Source: Minisyncoccota bacterium
GTDB lineage: Bacteria; Patescibacteriota; Minisyncoccia; Phycocordibacterales; Phycocordibacteraceae
Length of the DNA stretch: 16,503 nt
Assembly: GCA_022844065.1 (NCBI GenBank)
Contig: JALHML010000001.1
Coordinates: 1-16,503 of the forward strand
Direction: 5' to 3'
Positions 1-7,541 of the stretch are shown here, piece by piece. How positions within the stretch are numbered: position 1 is the stretch's first letter; each line of letters starts with the position of its first letter. Under the pieces are notes generated by a model. That model ran no database searches. It was not told where the DNA came from and saw nothing but the letters and a program-made list of their open reading frames with translations. The position numbers and the translations under genes were made by a program.

Positions 1-114
1 GAACGGGCGCATCGTTGGGTGACGACGACTCTTTACCTGCGCGAAATGAGCGCCAGCGCCAAAAAGACGCTCGACGCCGGGGCCGCTCTCGCGGTTCTCT
101 GTTGCTTCAGTCAT
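1..114 (-). CDS. rpsB: 30S ribosomal protein uS2, N-terminal part (cut by window edge)
   Basis: Only the first 38 codons are inside the window; the gene runs off the left edge. The visible protein carries the uS2 N-terminal signature: a glycine/alanine-rich start (LFGAGAHFAQVKSRRHP, residues 17-33) that matches the family pattern of 'aGvHfGH..srr(w)HPkM.pyi'. uS2 binds the head/platform region of the small ribosomal subunit near the mRNA exit side. The ATG at 114 is chosen because it sits 9 nt after a good -10 box and the family motif follows about 20 residues later, as usual. There is no Shine-Dalgarno in front. The upstream neighbour on the same strand is the gtrA-like gene, whose stop codon overlaps the -35 element. 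Identification is confident despite truncation. Confidence 0.85.
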   Translation of the reverse strand, partial: MTEATENRESGPGVERLFGAGAHFAQVKSRRHPTMRPF

Positions 115-123
115 GATTGGCCT

Positions 124-152
124 AGGATAACACAGTCTATTCTAGGCATCAA
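124..152 (-). promoter_or_regulatory. Promoter of rpsB
   Basis: On the minus strand TTGATG (147-152) and TATCCT (124-129) are separated by exactly 17 nt, with a TGn extension before the -10. The -35 overlaps the TGA stop of the gtrA-like gene. The predicted start point falls within a few bases of the rpsB ATG at 114, implying a leaderless or near-leaderless mRNA. Confidence 0.6.
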
Positions 153-550
153 ATGGCCCATCCTCCCTTTTGAAGATCCTTAGGGCCGCTCGCGAATATG
201 TACCTAGACCCATAGAGCATGGCTATATACAGGAGACAGATAGTAAGAATTAAGGAAGAGAGGTGCGGAAGATAAAGCCACTCTACAAATACGTAGATCA
301 GCACTGTGCCAAGTAAGAGTCCGAGGGTCTCCATACTAAGAAACCATCGAAAACGTGCGTTGACACCCAATTCTCCTTTAAAGACCCAGAGCCTGAGGAG
401 ACTGTACTTGGTAAAAGAACGTGCAAGGTACGCCGTTATGCTCGCGGCCAGATACCAGATTCCAACAATCTCAAGAAGTACGAAGAAGAGACCGATATTA
501 ACGAAAGTGCCGAGGATTCCTGTCAGAAAATATCGACTCAGGAATCGCAT
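149..550 (-). CDS. GtrA-like small membrane protein
   Basis: A 133-aa, strongly hydrophobic protein with four predicted membrane helices and the GtrA/DPMS layout: an N-terminal basic-aromatic stretch, YFLTGILGTFVNIGLFFVL as helix 1, a second helix ending before the 'SLLRLWVFKG' motif (the counterpart of the family 'N..W.F' motif), then two further helices. GtrA-like proteins are thought to flip or position polyprenyl-linked sugars for cell-surface glycosylation. An upstream in-frame ATG at 616 would lie inside prfA; the ATG at 550 is preferred because it lies 4 nt after the prfA stop and begins exactly at the family N-terminus. The short purine run TAAGG just before it is the only candidate ribosome-binding site. 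It is probably co-transcribed with prfA. The substrate cannot be deduced. Confidence 0.8.
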   Translation of the reverse strand: MRFLSRYFLTGILGTFVNIGLFFVLLEIVGIWYLAASITAYLARSFTKYSLLRLWVFKGELGVNARFRWFLSMETLGLLLGTVLIYVFVEWLYLPHLSSLILTICLLYIAMLYGSRYIFASGPKDLQKGGWAI

Positions 551-554
551 GGCC

Positions 555-1508
555 TTACTCAGTATCCTCTGCTGCTCCCACCCCACCCGCCTCAGAGGCT
601 GCCTGGAGCGCCTCAATCAGGGGGTCTATCCCGCCAAGCATAATCTTGGGCAAATTGTGCCAGCTCTCCTTCAGGCGATGGTCCGTAACCCTATCCTGAA
701 GGAAATTGTAGGTCCGGATCTTCTCCGAGCGGTCTCCCGTACCAATTTGGCCCGAACGTAGGTCCGCATGCTTCTTTGCCTCCTCTTCGTCATGCAGCGC
801 TTCAAGCTTTGCGGAAAGAATCTCAAGCGCCTTAATACGGTTGTTGAGCTGCGTGCGCTCACTTGTTGAACGTACATCAATGCCGGTTGGGCGATGGATA
901 AGGCGCACGGCACTCTCCACTTTGTTTACGTTCTGGCCGCCTGCGCCGCCGGCACGCGAAAATTCCATATCAATGTCTGCCATATCAACTTCAAACTTTG
1001 GCTTTGCACGGATTGGGAGCGCTGCAACAGAGGCTGTGGAGGTATGAATACGTCCGGACTTTTCCGTAATAGGAACTCGCTGTACGCGATGTACCCCAGT
1101 CTCAAACCGAAGCGCATCGTACGCAGCCACGCCATCAATCTCTAGCGTAAGCTCGTCTACAACACGAACCTTCCAGCGCTTCCCTTCGGCGTATTTCAAA
1201 TACATCTCCTTTAGTTCCTGGGCAAAGAGAGTTGCCTCGTCCCCTCCAGCACCAGCCCGAAACTCAAGTACGATAGCCTTCGGACGTATTGCTTCTTCTT
1301 TGTCCTTATCTAAAATTTGCTCAATCTCTCCAAGAATTTCTTTCTGTCTGTTGTCGATTCTTTCAAGGTCCTCGGCAAGCATTTCGAGTAGTACCGCGTC
1401 GTCTCCCGCAGCTTCCGTTGATTCGATACGCTCTTTTTGAAGACGTTCAAACTCCTCCGCGAGGTACGCGGTCTGATGATTTTGCTTAAATTCTGAGGAG
1501 TATTCCAT
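555..1508 (-). CDS. prfA: Peptide chain release factor 1 (RF1)
   Basis: RF1 recognises UAA and UAG in the ribosomal A site and triggers hydrolysis of peptidyl-tRNA. The protein (317 aa from the ATG at 1508) shows the catalytic GGQ loop at about residues 190-192 in the context [17 protein letters not shown]. The codon-recognition tripeptide is PIT at about 146-148 ([14 protein letters not shown]), which is the P-x-T form of RF1, not the SPF of RF2. It is shorter than E. coli RF1 (360 aa), mainly in the N-terminal domain, as is common in reduced genomes. A GTG 18 nt upstream (1526) is in frame, but it lies inside a terminator-like hairpin; the ATG lies 6 nt after a TATCAT box and is preferred. 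It follows rpmE, a very common bacterial gene order, and precedes the gtrA-like gene by 4 nt. Confidence 0.95.
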   Translation of the reverse strand: MEYSSEFKQNHQTAYLAEEFERLQKERIESTEAAGDDAVLLEMLAEDLERIDNRQKEILGEIEQILDKDKEEAIRPKAIVLEFRAGAGGDEATLFAQELKEMYLKYAEGKRWKVRVVDELTLEIDGVAAYDALRFETGVHRVQRVPITEKSGRIHTSTASVAALPIRAKPKFEVDMADIDMEFSRAGGAGGQNVNKVESAVRLIHRPTGIDVRSTSERTQLNNRIKALEILSAKLEALHDEEEAKKHADLRSGQIGTGDRSEKIRTYNFLQDRVTDHRLKESWHNLPKIMLGGIDPLIEALQAASEAGGVGAAEDTE

Positions 1509-1514
1509 GGATGT

Positions 1515-1520
1515 ATGATA
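1515..1520 (-). promoter_or_regulatory. -10 element of prfA
   Basis: TATCAT on the minus strand, ending 6 nt before the ATG at 1508. No clear -35 is visible; the spacer region is the GC-rich hairpin downstream of rpmE. The placement would give a leaderless prfA mRNA. Confidence 0.4.
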
Positions 1521-1524
1521 ACGC

Positions 1525-1557
1525 ACGAGCGCCCCGCCAGGTTGGCGGGGCGCTCGT
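1525..1557 (-). terminator. Hairpin between rpmE and prfA
   Basis: A perfect 15-bp GC-rich inverted repeat (1525-1539 with 1543-1557) with a 3-nt loop. It starts about 10 nt after the rpmE stop. The run that follows on the minus strand (GCGTTATC) is not a proper U-tract, so it may be a weak or partial terminator, an attenuator that trims prfA expression relative to rpmE, or an mRNA 3'-end stabiliser. Confidence 0.6.
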
Positions 1558-1566
1558 TATGCGTCG

Positions 1567-1824
1567 TTACTTGCCTGCTTTCGCGGATGCAGCGCGCTGC
1601 TTGAAACGTTCAACGCGGCCCGTCTTATCGAGGGAGCGGTCTTCACCGGTGTAGAACGGGTGTGACTTCGAGGAGATCTCGATAACGTACTTCGGGTATT
1701 CTTTGCCTTCAAAGGTCGCAGTCTCCGTCGTGCGGATGGTTGATCCAACGAGGAACTGGGCACCGGACGACATATCCTCAAAGAGGACCTGGCGATAGTC
1801 GGCGGGGTGGATGTCTTTCTTCAT
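1567..1824 (-). CDS. rpmE2: 50S ribosomal protein bL31, type B (zinc-free)
   Basis: An 85-aa large-subunit protein matching the type B L31 pattern: MKKDIHPADYRQVLFEDMSSG at the start, 'FLVGSTI' near residue 25, and 'SSKSHPFYTG' near residue 52, followed by a basic tail. It contains no cysteine at all, so it is the C-minus, zinc-independent form, not the zinc-ribbon form. L31 bridges the two ribosomal subunits at the central protuberance. The ATG at 1824 lies 9 nt after a TATAGT box. It stands first in the rpmE-prfA block and is followed by a hairpin. Confidence 0.95.
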   Translation of the reverse strand: MKKDIHPADYRQVLFEDMSSGAQFLVGSTIRTTETATFEGKEYPKYVIEISSKSHPFYTGEDRSLDKTGRVERFKQRAASAKAGK

Positions 1825-1833
1825 AGCCTCGAA

Positions 1834-1862
1834 ACTATACCAGAGCCCCGTAAAGCGAGCAA
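1834..1862 (-). promoter_or_regulatory. Promoter of rpmE
   Basis: Minus-strand TTGCTC (1857-1862), 17-nt spacer, then TATAGT (1834-1839) with a TGG extended -10. The ATG follows after 9 nt. The -35 lies within the downstream arm of the hairpin that terminates the preceding gene, so terminator and promoter share bases. Confidence 0.6.
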
Positions 1863-1887
1863 CCGCCCCAAAGTGGGCGGTTGCTCG
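1856..1887 (-). terminator. Terminator of the Ig/CARDB protein gene
   Basis: A 13-bp perfect stem (1856-1868 with 1875-1887) and 6-nt loop lying 20 nt after the stop of the Ig/CARDB gene. The downstream U-tract on the minus strand is poor (CTTTACGG). Its far arm overlaps the rpmE -35. Confidence 0.65.
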
Positions 1888-1907
1888 GGCTTCAGGAATG
1901 TCGAGCT

Positions 1908-4346
1908 CTAAAATTCCTGGAAGTTTGGAATCACGTTAACCGTCACAGACTTGGAGACACCTGCACACGTAAGGGTGTAGGTACTCTGCGTGCTTATGGT
2001 CGGGTTAGCTGACCCAGAAGCACTACATGCTGGTACACCCGTTACCATCGAAGACCAGGAGACACCCGGACCCGAAACCGAACAGGACGCATTTTCGCCG
2101 TTTACACCTGCTGCGGTCCACGTAAGGGTTGTGGACTGCCCTGCTCTGAGCCGGTTCGGGGTTGCGGTAATGGTGAGCTCGGTTGGTCGGTTCATACACC
2201 AGCTCGCCGCCACAATCACATTCGGACAGTATGAGACACCCGCGTTCGATCCACTAACATTCATGGCGTACGTGCCAGGCGTTGAGAAACTGCGATTTGC
2301 AGTTGATCCGGTGCCATAGCTGCCGCCATCTGCTGCGGTCCAGGTGTACGGACCCGAGGCACCGCCTGACGGGTTTGCATTGTAAGTGACAGACTGTCCA
2401 GGCGATACTGAGCTACTACTTACCGAACACGAGAGCGCAGGGGTTGGAGCGGCTGCCACGGTTACGGTTGTCCATGGGCCACAGTTGTTGCCATAGTTCG
2501 ATTCAGTTGTAATCGCAGTCCATGCGGTGTTGAAGTTTGCACAGGCACGAACTTGATAACTTCCCGCTGACGGGAACGTGTAGGACGCAGAACCAGGTGC
2601 GCTCGCTCCAGACGCAAGGCCACCAATATACCCGCTGTTGAAGAGCGCTCCAGTCTCACTCACCTGGAAGAGCATTGGGAAGCTTCCTGAGGCGCCGTTG
2701 CCGATATTGCTTGCGGTTGCAGAGAGCGTTGCTGGAGATCCTGCCGTTGCTGCCGTTGGACTAACAGAACCTGCCGTGAGGTCTGCTGGTGCTGAAACTA
2801 TCGCCTGACAGGTTGCGCTTCCAGACCTGCCGTCACTTCCCTGTACCATGACAGTTCCCTGCTTAGATCCAACCGTTGAATAGCTCCTCGCTACCTGTTT
2901 ACTGGTGCCAGACAAACCATCGGTTCCGGACCAGGAATACGTATACGTTGGTGCATTGGTGCTGTTTGCTGTACAGCGATAGCTTTGTACAGATCCGTAC
3001 ACAGTGCCGCCGTCGGCCGCACATGCGTCCTGATCTTGAGCAACCTTACACCGTGTGCCGACCTGACTTGCCTCGCACGATGTGCCGTTAGAGACACCCT
3101 CTGCGCACGTATTCTGGAACGCAGTAGTGTTTGAGCCGCCGGAACACACTTTGGTGTATCCACTACCAGTTGACTGCCACGTCTGTCCCGAAGAAGTACC
3201 GCCAGGATTATTTATAAAAGCCTCCCAGGTTACCGATTCGTTAGTAAGGGTGTCATCCGGTGACGCTACACATGATACCGAAAGAATGTTTGACGCGACC
3301 GTAAGGTTCTGCCAACCACTACAGTTGTTCCCGTAGTTACTTTCCGTGTGCACATTCACCCAACTTGTATTGTTGTTTGCACAGACGCGATAAAACTGCG
3401 CACCTGTCGATGCTGGCGTATACGACGCTGAGACTTGCTGCCAGCCTCCGGGCGAAAGTGAGTTTACTGCTGTTGCTGCCAGTACCTGATTCACGGTTGC
3501 GCAGTTTGCATCACATACCTGAATAAGGTTTGGGAAGTATCCCGCAGCTCCTGCGCCTTGGTTCGCCACACCGCCGTAGAGCGTAACTGGTTGATTCGTA
3601 CTCGCCGTCACGGCGCCCCCCACCTGACCAACGAGGTCTGGAATCTGTGTGACCGTAACCGTTACGGCGCTACTAACGTTGCCTGTACTCGCGGACCCGC
3701 CTGTCGGCTCACAGGTATAGATGGTGGTCTCAATGTTACAGGTCGACTGATTCGAATAATTAATCTTACAGGTATCGTTTGTCCCTGCGTTGCACGACTT
3801 TCCTTGCGGATTTGAAGGGCAGTCAGGAACATTGTTGTATGCGCTGCTGTTTTGCGTAAGTGGGCAGGAGAAGTCTGAGATATCAGTCCCGTCATACTGC
3901 CATGTAGAACCAGTGGAGGCTGTACCAGTAGTACAGGTAATCACATAGGTCGTTGTCTGTACTGGCGATACACTCGTCGCTCCCGCTGTGTTCGGATTGA
4001 CAGTACCTACTCCGTTACTTATAGAACAGGTAGTTACGTTGGCTGAGTTCCAGGAAAGTTGTGTGGCGGAACCAGCGACTATAGAACCAGGGTTTGCAGT
4101 AATGGATGCTGTGGCTGTAGCAGGAGGAGGATCGTTGCGAGGCGGCGGATCACGGGGAGGTGGGTCACTAGGAGCGGGATCGCTAGTGCCCGGATCTTCT
4201 AAACCAGGGTCGTCAGACAGCTCGTCATTCCCTATGGAGTAGACATGCGTAGGGGTGAAAGCAACGATAAAGAAAAGCACGGCGGCGACAAGCAAAAGGC
4301 CCTGCATCGATCCACCTAACACTGTGGAGAATGATCTGTGAATCAT
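1908..4346 (-). CDS. Secreted Ig/CARDB multidomain surface protein with nested Cys-rich modules
   Basis: An 812-aa exported protein. Residues 1-37 form a signal peptide or N-terminal anchor (hydrophobic core GLLLVAAVLFFIVAF). Residues 45-76 are a Pro/Asp/Arg-rich linker. An Ig-like domain starts near 79 (pattern 'SITANPGSIVAGSATQLSW'). CARDB-like domains span about 236-350 and 521-630, and both end in the repeated motif TESNYGNNC. PKD/Ig-like domains lie at about 355-517, 636-712 and 722-807. Two six-cysteine modules of 70-80 residues (about 147-217 and 384-463) interrupt loops of the first Ig and first PKD-like domains. Such architectures are typical of adhesive or structural exoproteins. 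No LPXTG or other sorting signal is visible at the C-terminus. The ATG at 4346 is used because the signal peptide begins directly after it. A TATATT box lies 21 nt upstream, a longer leader than for most neighbours. Function beyond surface adhesion is unknown. Confidence 0.8.
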   Translation of the reverse strand: MIHRSFSTVLGGSMQGLLLVAAVLFFIVAFTPTHVYSIGNDELSDDPGLEDPGTSDPAPSDPPPRDPPPRNDPPPATATASITANPGSIVAGSATQLSWNSANVTTCSISNGVGTVNPNTAGATSVSPVQTTTYVITCTTGTASTGSTWQYDGTDISDFSCPLTQNSSAYNNVPDCPSNPQGKSCNAGTNDTCKINYSNQSTCNIETTIYTCEPTGGSASTGNVSSAVTVTVTQIPDLVGQVGGAVTASTNQPVTLYGGVANQGAGAAGYFPNLIQVCDANCATVNQVLAATAVNSLSPGGWQQVSASYTPASTGAQFYRVCANNNTSWVNVHTESNYGNNCSGWQNLTVASNILSVSCVASPDDTLTNESVTWEAFINNPGGTSSGQTWQSTGSGYTKVCSGGSNTTAFQNTCAEGVSNGTSCEASQVGTRCKVAQDQDACAADGGTVYGSVQSYRCTANSTNAPTYTYSWSGTDGLSGTSKQVARSYSTVGSKQGTVMVQGSDGRSGSATCQAIVSAPADLTAGSVSPTAATAGSPATLSATASNIGNGASGSFPMLFQVSETGALFNSGYIGGLASGASAPGSASYTFPSAGSYQVRACANFNTAWTAITTESNYGNNCGPWTTVTVAAAPTPALSCSVSSSSVSPGQSVTYNANPSGGASGPYTWTAADGGSYGTGSTANRSFSTPGTYAMNVSGSNAGVSYCPNVIVAASWCMNRPTELTITATPNRLRAGQSTTLTWTAAGVNGENASCSVSGPGVSWSSMVTGVPACSASGSANPTISTQSTYTLTCAGVSKSVTVNVIPNFQEF
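2958..3197 (-). other. Six-cysteine module 2 nested in a PKD-like domain
   Basis: Residues about 384-463 of the Ig/CARDB protein. It begins with TWQ, has six cysteines with gaps of 12, 9, 8, 8 and 15 residues, and ends Y-R-C. It is inserted between 'INNPGG' and 'YTYSWSGTDGLSG', which are contiguous in uninterrupted PKD/Ig domains of this kind. Confidence 0.6.
3696..3908 (-). other. Six-cysteine module 1 nested in an Ig-like domain
   Basis: Residues about 147-217 of the same protein. It also begins with TWQ, has six cysteines with gaps of 14, 8, 7, 9 and 8 residues, and ends Y-T-C. It sits in the loop before the last strand of the first Ig domain ('YVITCTTG' ... 'SSAVTVTV'). The shared start, cysteine order and nested position indicate homology with module 2. 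Confidence 0.6.
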
Positions 4347-4423
4347 GGATGGGTACTTAGAAAAGGTAATATACGTTCAATTATGCCCTGCTTTCGTAAA
4401 GAATTCTTTCTCTATGAACACCC

Positions 4424-5755
4424 CTAGTTCGCACTCAAGAAGTCGATATCCTTCTGAAACGCAGCTGCCTTGCCCATCACGCTCGTAGCGTACCCTTGGC
4501 CGCTTGTCGCCCAGTTTCCTCCCGCATAGTATTTTGCTGCTGCCGTATGCTCGGCAATATAGGAACCTCCCGCAGCTCCCCCGTCTGAGAGATAGAGTCC
4601 GGTTGCGGTAATAGCATGAAGCGGGTTCCATGGATCAGCGGCTCCCACACCAAGCGTCGACTTAATGCGTCCTTCGTACATCTCCCAGGTGGAAGGGATA
4701 AACTGCGTTGGCCCCATCGCTCCCCCGTAGCCTCCCGGAAGCGGACACGAGATTGGGGTCGCGCGCCAATCACGACCAGCTGCAGCCATTAGTCGAGCAA
4801 ACGGAACCGTATCGCGAGGCACTTTCATGGTGCCTGGGAATGGGGTACCGGTGTTCTTCCCTTTTCCGTCTCCGGTCTCAAGACTCGTTATGAGACACTG
4901 GCCCACATTCTTTCCGAGGTCTGATTCCTGCGAAAGGATAGCCAGAATGAGTGCAGGGCGCACACCCGTTACCCTTGAGGCAGACTGTGCGTACTTCACA
5001 GCATCGCCGAACTGAATACCTGACGTATCACGCAGCGGGAAAAGCTTCGCGCGAATCTGTGCGGCTGTCTGCTCCTGCGACGTCTTTAGCTGGCGATACT
5101 GACTCTCTTGCCCTTTAGTCTGTGCAAGGAGCGACCGTTTCTCTGCTTCCTTTGCCTGCACCTTTTTTTGATCCAAGATAAGGGCCGAACGAAGAATCTC
5201 TTGATCGGTACGCCGACCTTCAAGTCCAATTTTTTCGCGCTCAGTAGCGATACGCGTATCACGCAACTCTTCAAACGAAACGCGCATCGCCTGCTTTATG
5301 GATGTAAACGTATCAAGATCCCCAAACACATCAGAAAGATCTCCCGTTGAGAGCACTGCCTCAACAATAGAAATGTCATCTATGGCATCGGTCTGGCGCA
5401 GAATCTGAGCGAGCGATTCCTGTTCGCGAGTCATCTTCTCAGACAGCGTACCGAGAGTGCGACTATGGATGGTGATGCCGGCGGAGAGCGCCTTGATCTC
5501 AGTCTCGGTTGTGCGGACTTGGAGCTTTGCCTTCTTAATTTCCCCATCAAGAATCGCAATGTCGCGCTGCAAGGACGCACCTTCTGCAGATAAGGAGTCG
5601 ATAGTCGCCTGAGTCTTCTTCATTTCCCGTTCGAGGTCAGCGAGCTGGCGCTCAAGCTGCGCACGCTCTTCACCAGAAAGCTCCTGCGCAATGATTGCAA
5701 CAGGCGCAATAAAGAGCACCGCGAACAAAGAAAGAACAAATAGAAAGCGCTTCAT
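4424..5755 (-). CDS. Secreted coiled-coil lytic murein transglycosylase
   Basis: A 443-aa protein with a signal peptide at residues 1-24 (hydrophobic core followed by 'AIIAQE'). A long charged EnvC/PcsB-like coiled coil spans about 26-235, interrupted by a conserved 'AVLSTGDLSDVFGDLD' segment at 133-149. The C-terminal half is a transglycosylase domain of the SLT/MltB type. The catalytic glutamate is probably E277 in 'ALILAILSQES', followed by the fold signature 'GGAMGPTQFIPSTW' (344-357) and 'AKYYAGGNW' (407-415). It would cleave the glycan strand of peptidoglycan in the envelope, and the coiled coil could place or restrain the enzyme, as EnvC/PcsB/RipC-like coils do for their partners. The start follows a TATACT box by 11 nt. 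It ends 77 nt before the start of the Ig/CARDB gene, a gap that holds no visible terminator hairpin. Confidence 0.85.
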   Translation of the reverse strand: MKRFLFVLSLFAVLFIAPVAIIAQELSGEERAQLERQLADLEREMKKTQATIDSLSAEGASLQRDIAILDGEIKKAKLQVRTTETEIKALSAGITIHSRTLGTLSEKMTREQESLAQILRQTDAIDDISIVEAVLSTGDLSDVFGDLDTFTSIKQAMRVSFEELRDTRIATEREKIGLEGRRTDQEILRSALILDQKKVQAKEAEKRSLLAQTKGQESQYRQLKTSQEQTAAQIRAKLFPLRDTSGIQFGDAVKYAQSASRVTGVRPALILAILSQESDLGKNVGQCLITSLETGDGKGKNTGTPFPGTMKVPRDTVPFARLMAAAGRDWRATPISCPLPGGYGGAMGPTQFIPSTWEMYEGRIKSTLGVGAADPWNPLHAITATGLYLSDGGAAGGSYIAEHTAAAKYYAGGNWATSGQGYATSVMGKAAAFQKDIDFLSAN

Positions 5756-5766
5756 ACCAGGCGTTT

Positions 5767-5772
5767 AGTATA
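5767..5772 (-). promoter_or_regulatory. -10 element of the transglycosylase gene
   Basis: TATACT on the minus strand with a TGC extended -10, ending 11 nt before the ATG at 5755. No good -35 is seen; the sequence upstream is the rplY terminator hairpin. Confidence 0.55.
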
Positions 5773-5787
5773 GCAGAAGACGAAACG

Positions 5788-5817
5788 AGACCACCTGCAC
5801 TTACGCGCAGGTGGTCT
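5788..5817 (-). terminator. Terminator of rplY
   Basis: An 11-bp perfect stem (5788-5798 with 5807-5817), 8-nt loop, 16 nt after the rplY stop. It is followed on the minus strand by CGTTTCGTCTTC, an imperfect pyrimidine-rich tail that leads into the next promoter. Confidence 0.65.
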
Positions 5818-5832
5818 TGTGCAACAAATACG

Positions 5833-6471
5833 TTATACGGCTTCCTCTTCTTCTGTGTCCTTGCCCTTCTTCTCAACCTCAATAGCGTCCATATCAGGCG
5901 CTACCGACTCTTCCTCAGGCTCCTCTTCTACCGCCTGCGCGATAGCAACAATCTCGTCCTCGGGAGTGAGGATCTCAACGCCTGCTGGTGCGGTGAGGTC
6001 AGAAACACGAATCTGGTCGCCATCTGCAGCAAGAGAAGAGATATCAACCTCAATCTCTGATGGGAGCTTCGAAGGATCAGACTCGATCTCAACTTCGTGA
6101 AGCACCTTCACGAGGTTTGAACCCAACTTCACCGCCATAGACTCGCCAATGAAGGAAAGTGGTACCGAGACCGTAACCTTCGCTCCCTTTTGAACTGCGT
6201 AGAAGTCCGCGTGGCGTGGGATGTGGGTAACCGGGTCGCGATCAAGATCGTGAATAAGGACCTGCATCGGCTTCTCAAGACCCTCAAGGGTAATAAGTGC
6301 GGACTCGCCACCATGGCGAAGAAGTGCCTCGAACTCAGGGCGAGGGACGGTTATAGAAATAGCCTCCTGCTTAGGTCCGTAGACAACTGCAGGGAGTGCG
6401 CCATCCTTAGCAAGCTTCAAAGAGCTCTTGCCAAGAATAGTGCGGGGGGAAACGCTTAATGTGTGCTGCAT
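5833..6471 (-). CDS. rplY: 50S ribosomal protein bL25/CTC (5S rRNA-binding)
   Basis: A 212-aa protein of the CTC/TL5 type. The N-terminal L25 domain (about 1-93) has the family features 'LPAVVYGPK' near residue 27 and 'HIPRHADFYAV' near residue 82. The CTC C-terminal domain (about 94-185) includes 'VKVLHEVEIESDPSKLPSEIEVDISSL'. The tail (186 to the end) is extremely acidic (EEEPEEES, DTEEEEAV) and poorly ordered, a common feature of long L25 proteins. It binds 5S rRNA in the central protuberance. The ATG at 6471 lies 9 nt after a CATACT box, and a hairpin follows the gene, so it is likely monocistronic. Confidence 0.93.
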   Translation of the reverse strand: MQHTLSVSPRTILGKSSLKLAKDGALPAVVYGPKQEAISITVPRPEFEALLRHGGESALITLEGLEKPMQVLIHDLDRDPVTHIPRHADFYAVQKGAKVTVSVPLSFIGESMAVKLGSNLVKVLHEVEIESDPSKLPSEIEVDISSLAADGDQIRVSDLTAPAGVEILTPEDEIVAIAQAVEEEPEEESVAPDMDAIEVEKKGKDTEEEEAV

Positions 6472-6480
6472 AGTGCAGGG

Positions 6481-6486
6481 AGTATG
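6481..6486 (-). promoter_or_regulatory. -10 element of rplY
   Basis: CATACT on the minus strand ending 9 nt before the ATG at 6471. No convincing -35 and no Shine-Dalgarno. Confidence 0.4.
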
Positions 6487-6510
6487 CCTGAAAAGGCTTC
6501 GTTCCGCAAC

Positions 6511-7509
6511 CTAGCTGGTGGCTGCCGCTACCTTTTCAAGGCGCGCCAGGAAGGCTTCGCGAGCCGCCGGCACATTCTCGTCTTCCCCTTTCCAAATCAT
6601 GAGTGCCTCTTCCTGAAGGGCGCGTGCATAGCTAAACGTAAGCGGCCATGGGGCATTACGTTCCCGAGCGAGCTTCGTTATGGCCGCTAGATTGGCAGTT
6701 GCTTGGTCTGGAGTCTGACCACCAGAAAGGAATACGATACCCGCCACTTCAGCAGGCACGGTCTCCATAAGTGCCCCCAGAGTATCCTCTGCAACCTCTT
6801 CAGGGGTGTCTTGTCTACCGCTCTTATTCCCTGAAACGGCCATTGAGGTCTTTATGATGATGCCCGAGAGGTCTGCGCACTGTTCGTTTAGGGTGTCGAA
6901 TAAGACACGCATCACGGACTCGATAACCGCACGCGCGCGCAACCTTCCATGTGCCCCATCAAGAAGTACTTCAGGCTCAAGGAGTGGCACCATACCTGCT
7001 TTTTGTACTTCGCAGGCATAGGTGGCAAGCCGCTTCGCATTCTCAACGAGTGCTCTGGCGGTTGGGAGACGATCTCCGTCAATGGTTATGGCCGCACGCC
7101 ACTTCGTAAAGCCAGTAGCGTAGTCGGTATGATACGCGGTGAGGCGCTCCGGCAAGCCCAGAAGTCCCTTCGTTATAGTTTCGCTCGGACTCTCAGCGAG
7201 CGGCTCAAGTCCCTGGTCAACCTTAATGCCGGGGGTTATCCCTTTTGCAGCAAGAAGTCGTGGAAACAACTCACCATCATTTCCCTTCTGCGAGAGGGTT
7301 TCTTCGTGGAGAATAACGCCGGTGAGATATTCCTCTATTCCTGGCGTTGCAAGAAGCATGTCACGAAACTTTCTGCGCATTTCGGGACCCGTTTTGATAC
7401 CGAACGCCGTAAGGCGCTTTTCGTCAGCACTTTTCTCGCTCTCGTCTGCGGCAAGTATCCCCTTGCCCGGCGCAACAAGTGCACGCGCAGTATCCGAAAG
7501 GTTCATCAT
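6511..7509 (-). CDS. Class I fructose-bisphosphate aldolase
   Basis: A 332-aa Schiff-base aldolase of the eukaryote-like glycolytic class I family. It splits or forms fructose 1,6-bisphosphate from DHAP and glyceraldehyde 3-phosphate, and may also handle sedoheptulose 1,7-bisphosphate. Visible signatures are 'KGILAADES' (16-24), 'FTKWRA' (134-139), 'LLEPE' (176-180), the Schiff-base lysine K220 in 'GIIIKTSM', 'FLSGGQ' (260-265) and 'SYARALQ' (293-299). An in-frame ATG at 7563 would overlap the start of the divergent pilin gene and add unrelated residues. The tandem ATGs at 7509/7506 are preferred; the first lies 6 nt after a TGC-TACACT extended -10. It is transcribed divergently from the pilin operon, with only 44 bp between the starts. 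Confidence 0.95.
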   Translation of the reverse strand: MMNLSDTARALVAPGKGILAADESEKSADEKRLTAFGIKTGPEMRRKFRDMLLATPGIEEYLTGVILHEETLSQKGNDGELFPRLLAAKGITPGIKVDQGLEPLAESPSETITKGLLGLPERLTAYHTDYATGFTKWRAAITIDGDRLPTARALVENAKRLATYACEVQKAGMVPLLEPEVLLDGAHGRLRARAVIESVMRVLFDTLNEQCADLSGIIIKTSMAVSGNKSGRQDTPEEVAEDTLGALMETVPAEVAGIVFLSGGQTPDQATANLAAITKLARERNAPWPLTFSYARALQEEALMIWKGEDENVPAAREAFLARLEKVAAATS

Positions 7510-7515
7510 ACAAAA

Positions 7516-7521
7516 AGTGTA
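7516..7521 (-). promoter_or_regulatory. -10 element of the aldolase gene
   Basis: TACACT on the minus strand, preceded by TGC (extended -10), ending 6 nt before the ATG at 7509. It lies back to back with the plus-strand pilin promoter. Confidence 0.5.
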
Positions 7522-7541
7522 GCATGCGGGTTCTCGTGGGT

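Noticed and set aside
306..761. Plus-strand frame of 151 codons over gtrA-like/prfA
   Set aside because: Antisense shadow of two genes with clear family signatures; no recognisable domain.
6487..6498. Small GCCT/AGGC hairpin with a GAAA loop between aldolase and rplY
   Set aside because: The stem is only 4 bp and there is no U-tract, so it cannot be supported as the aldolase terminator.
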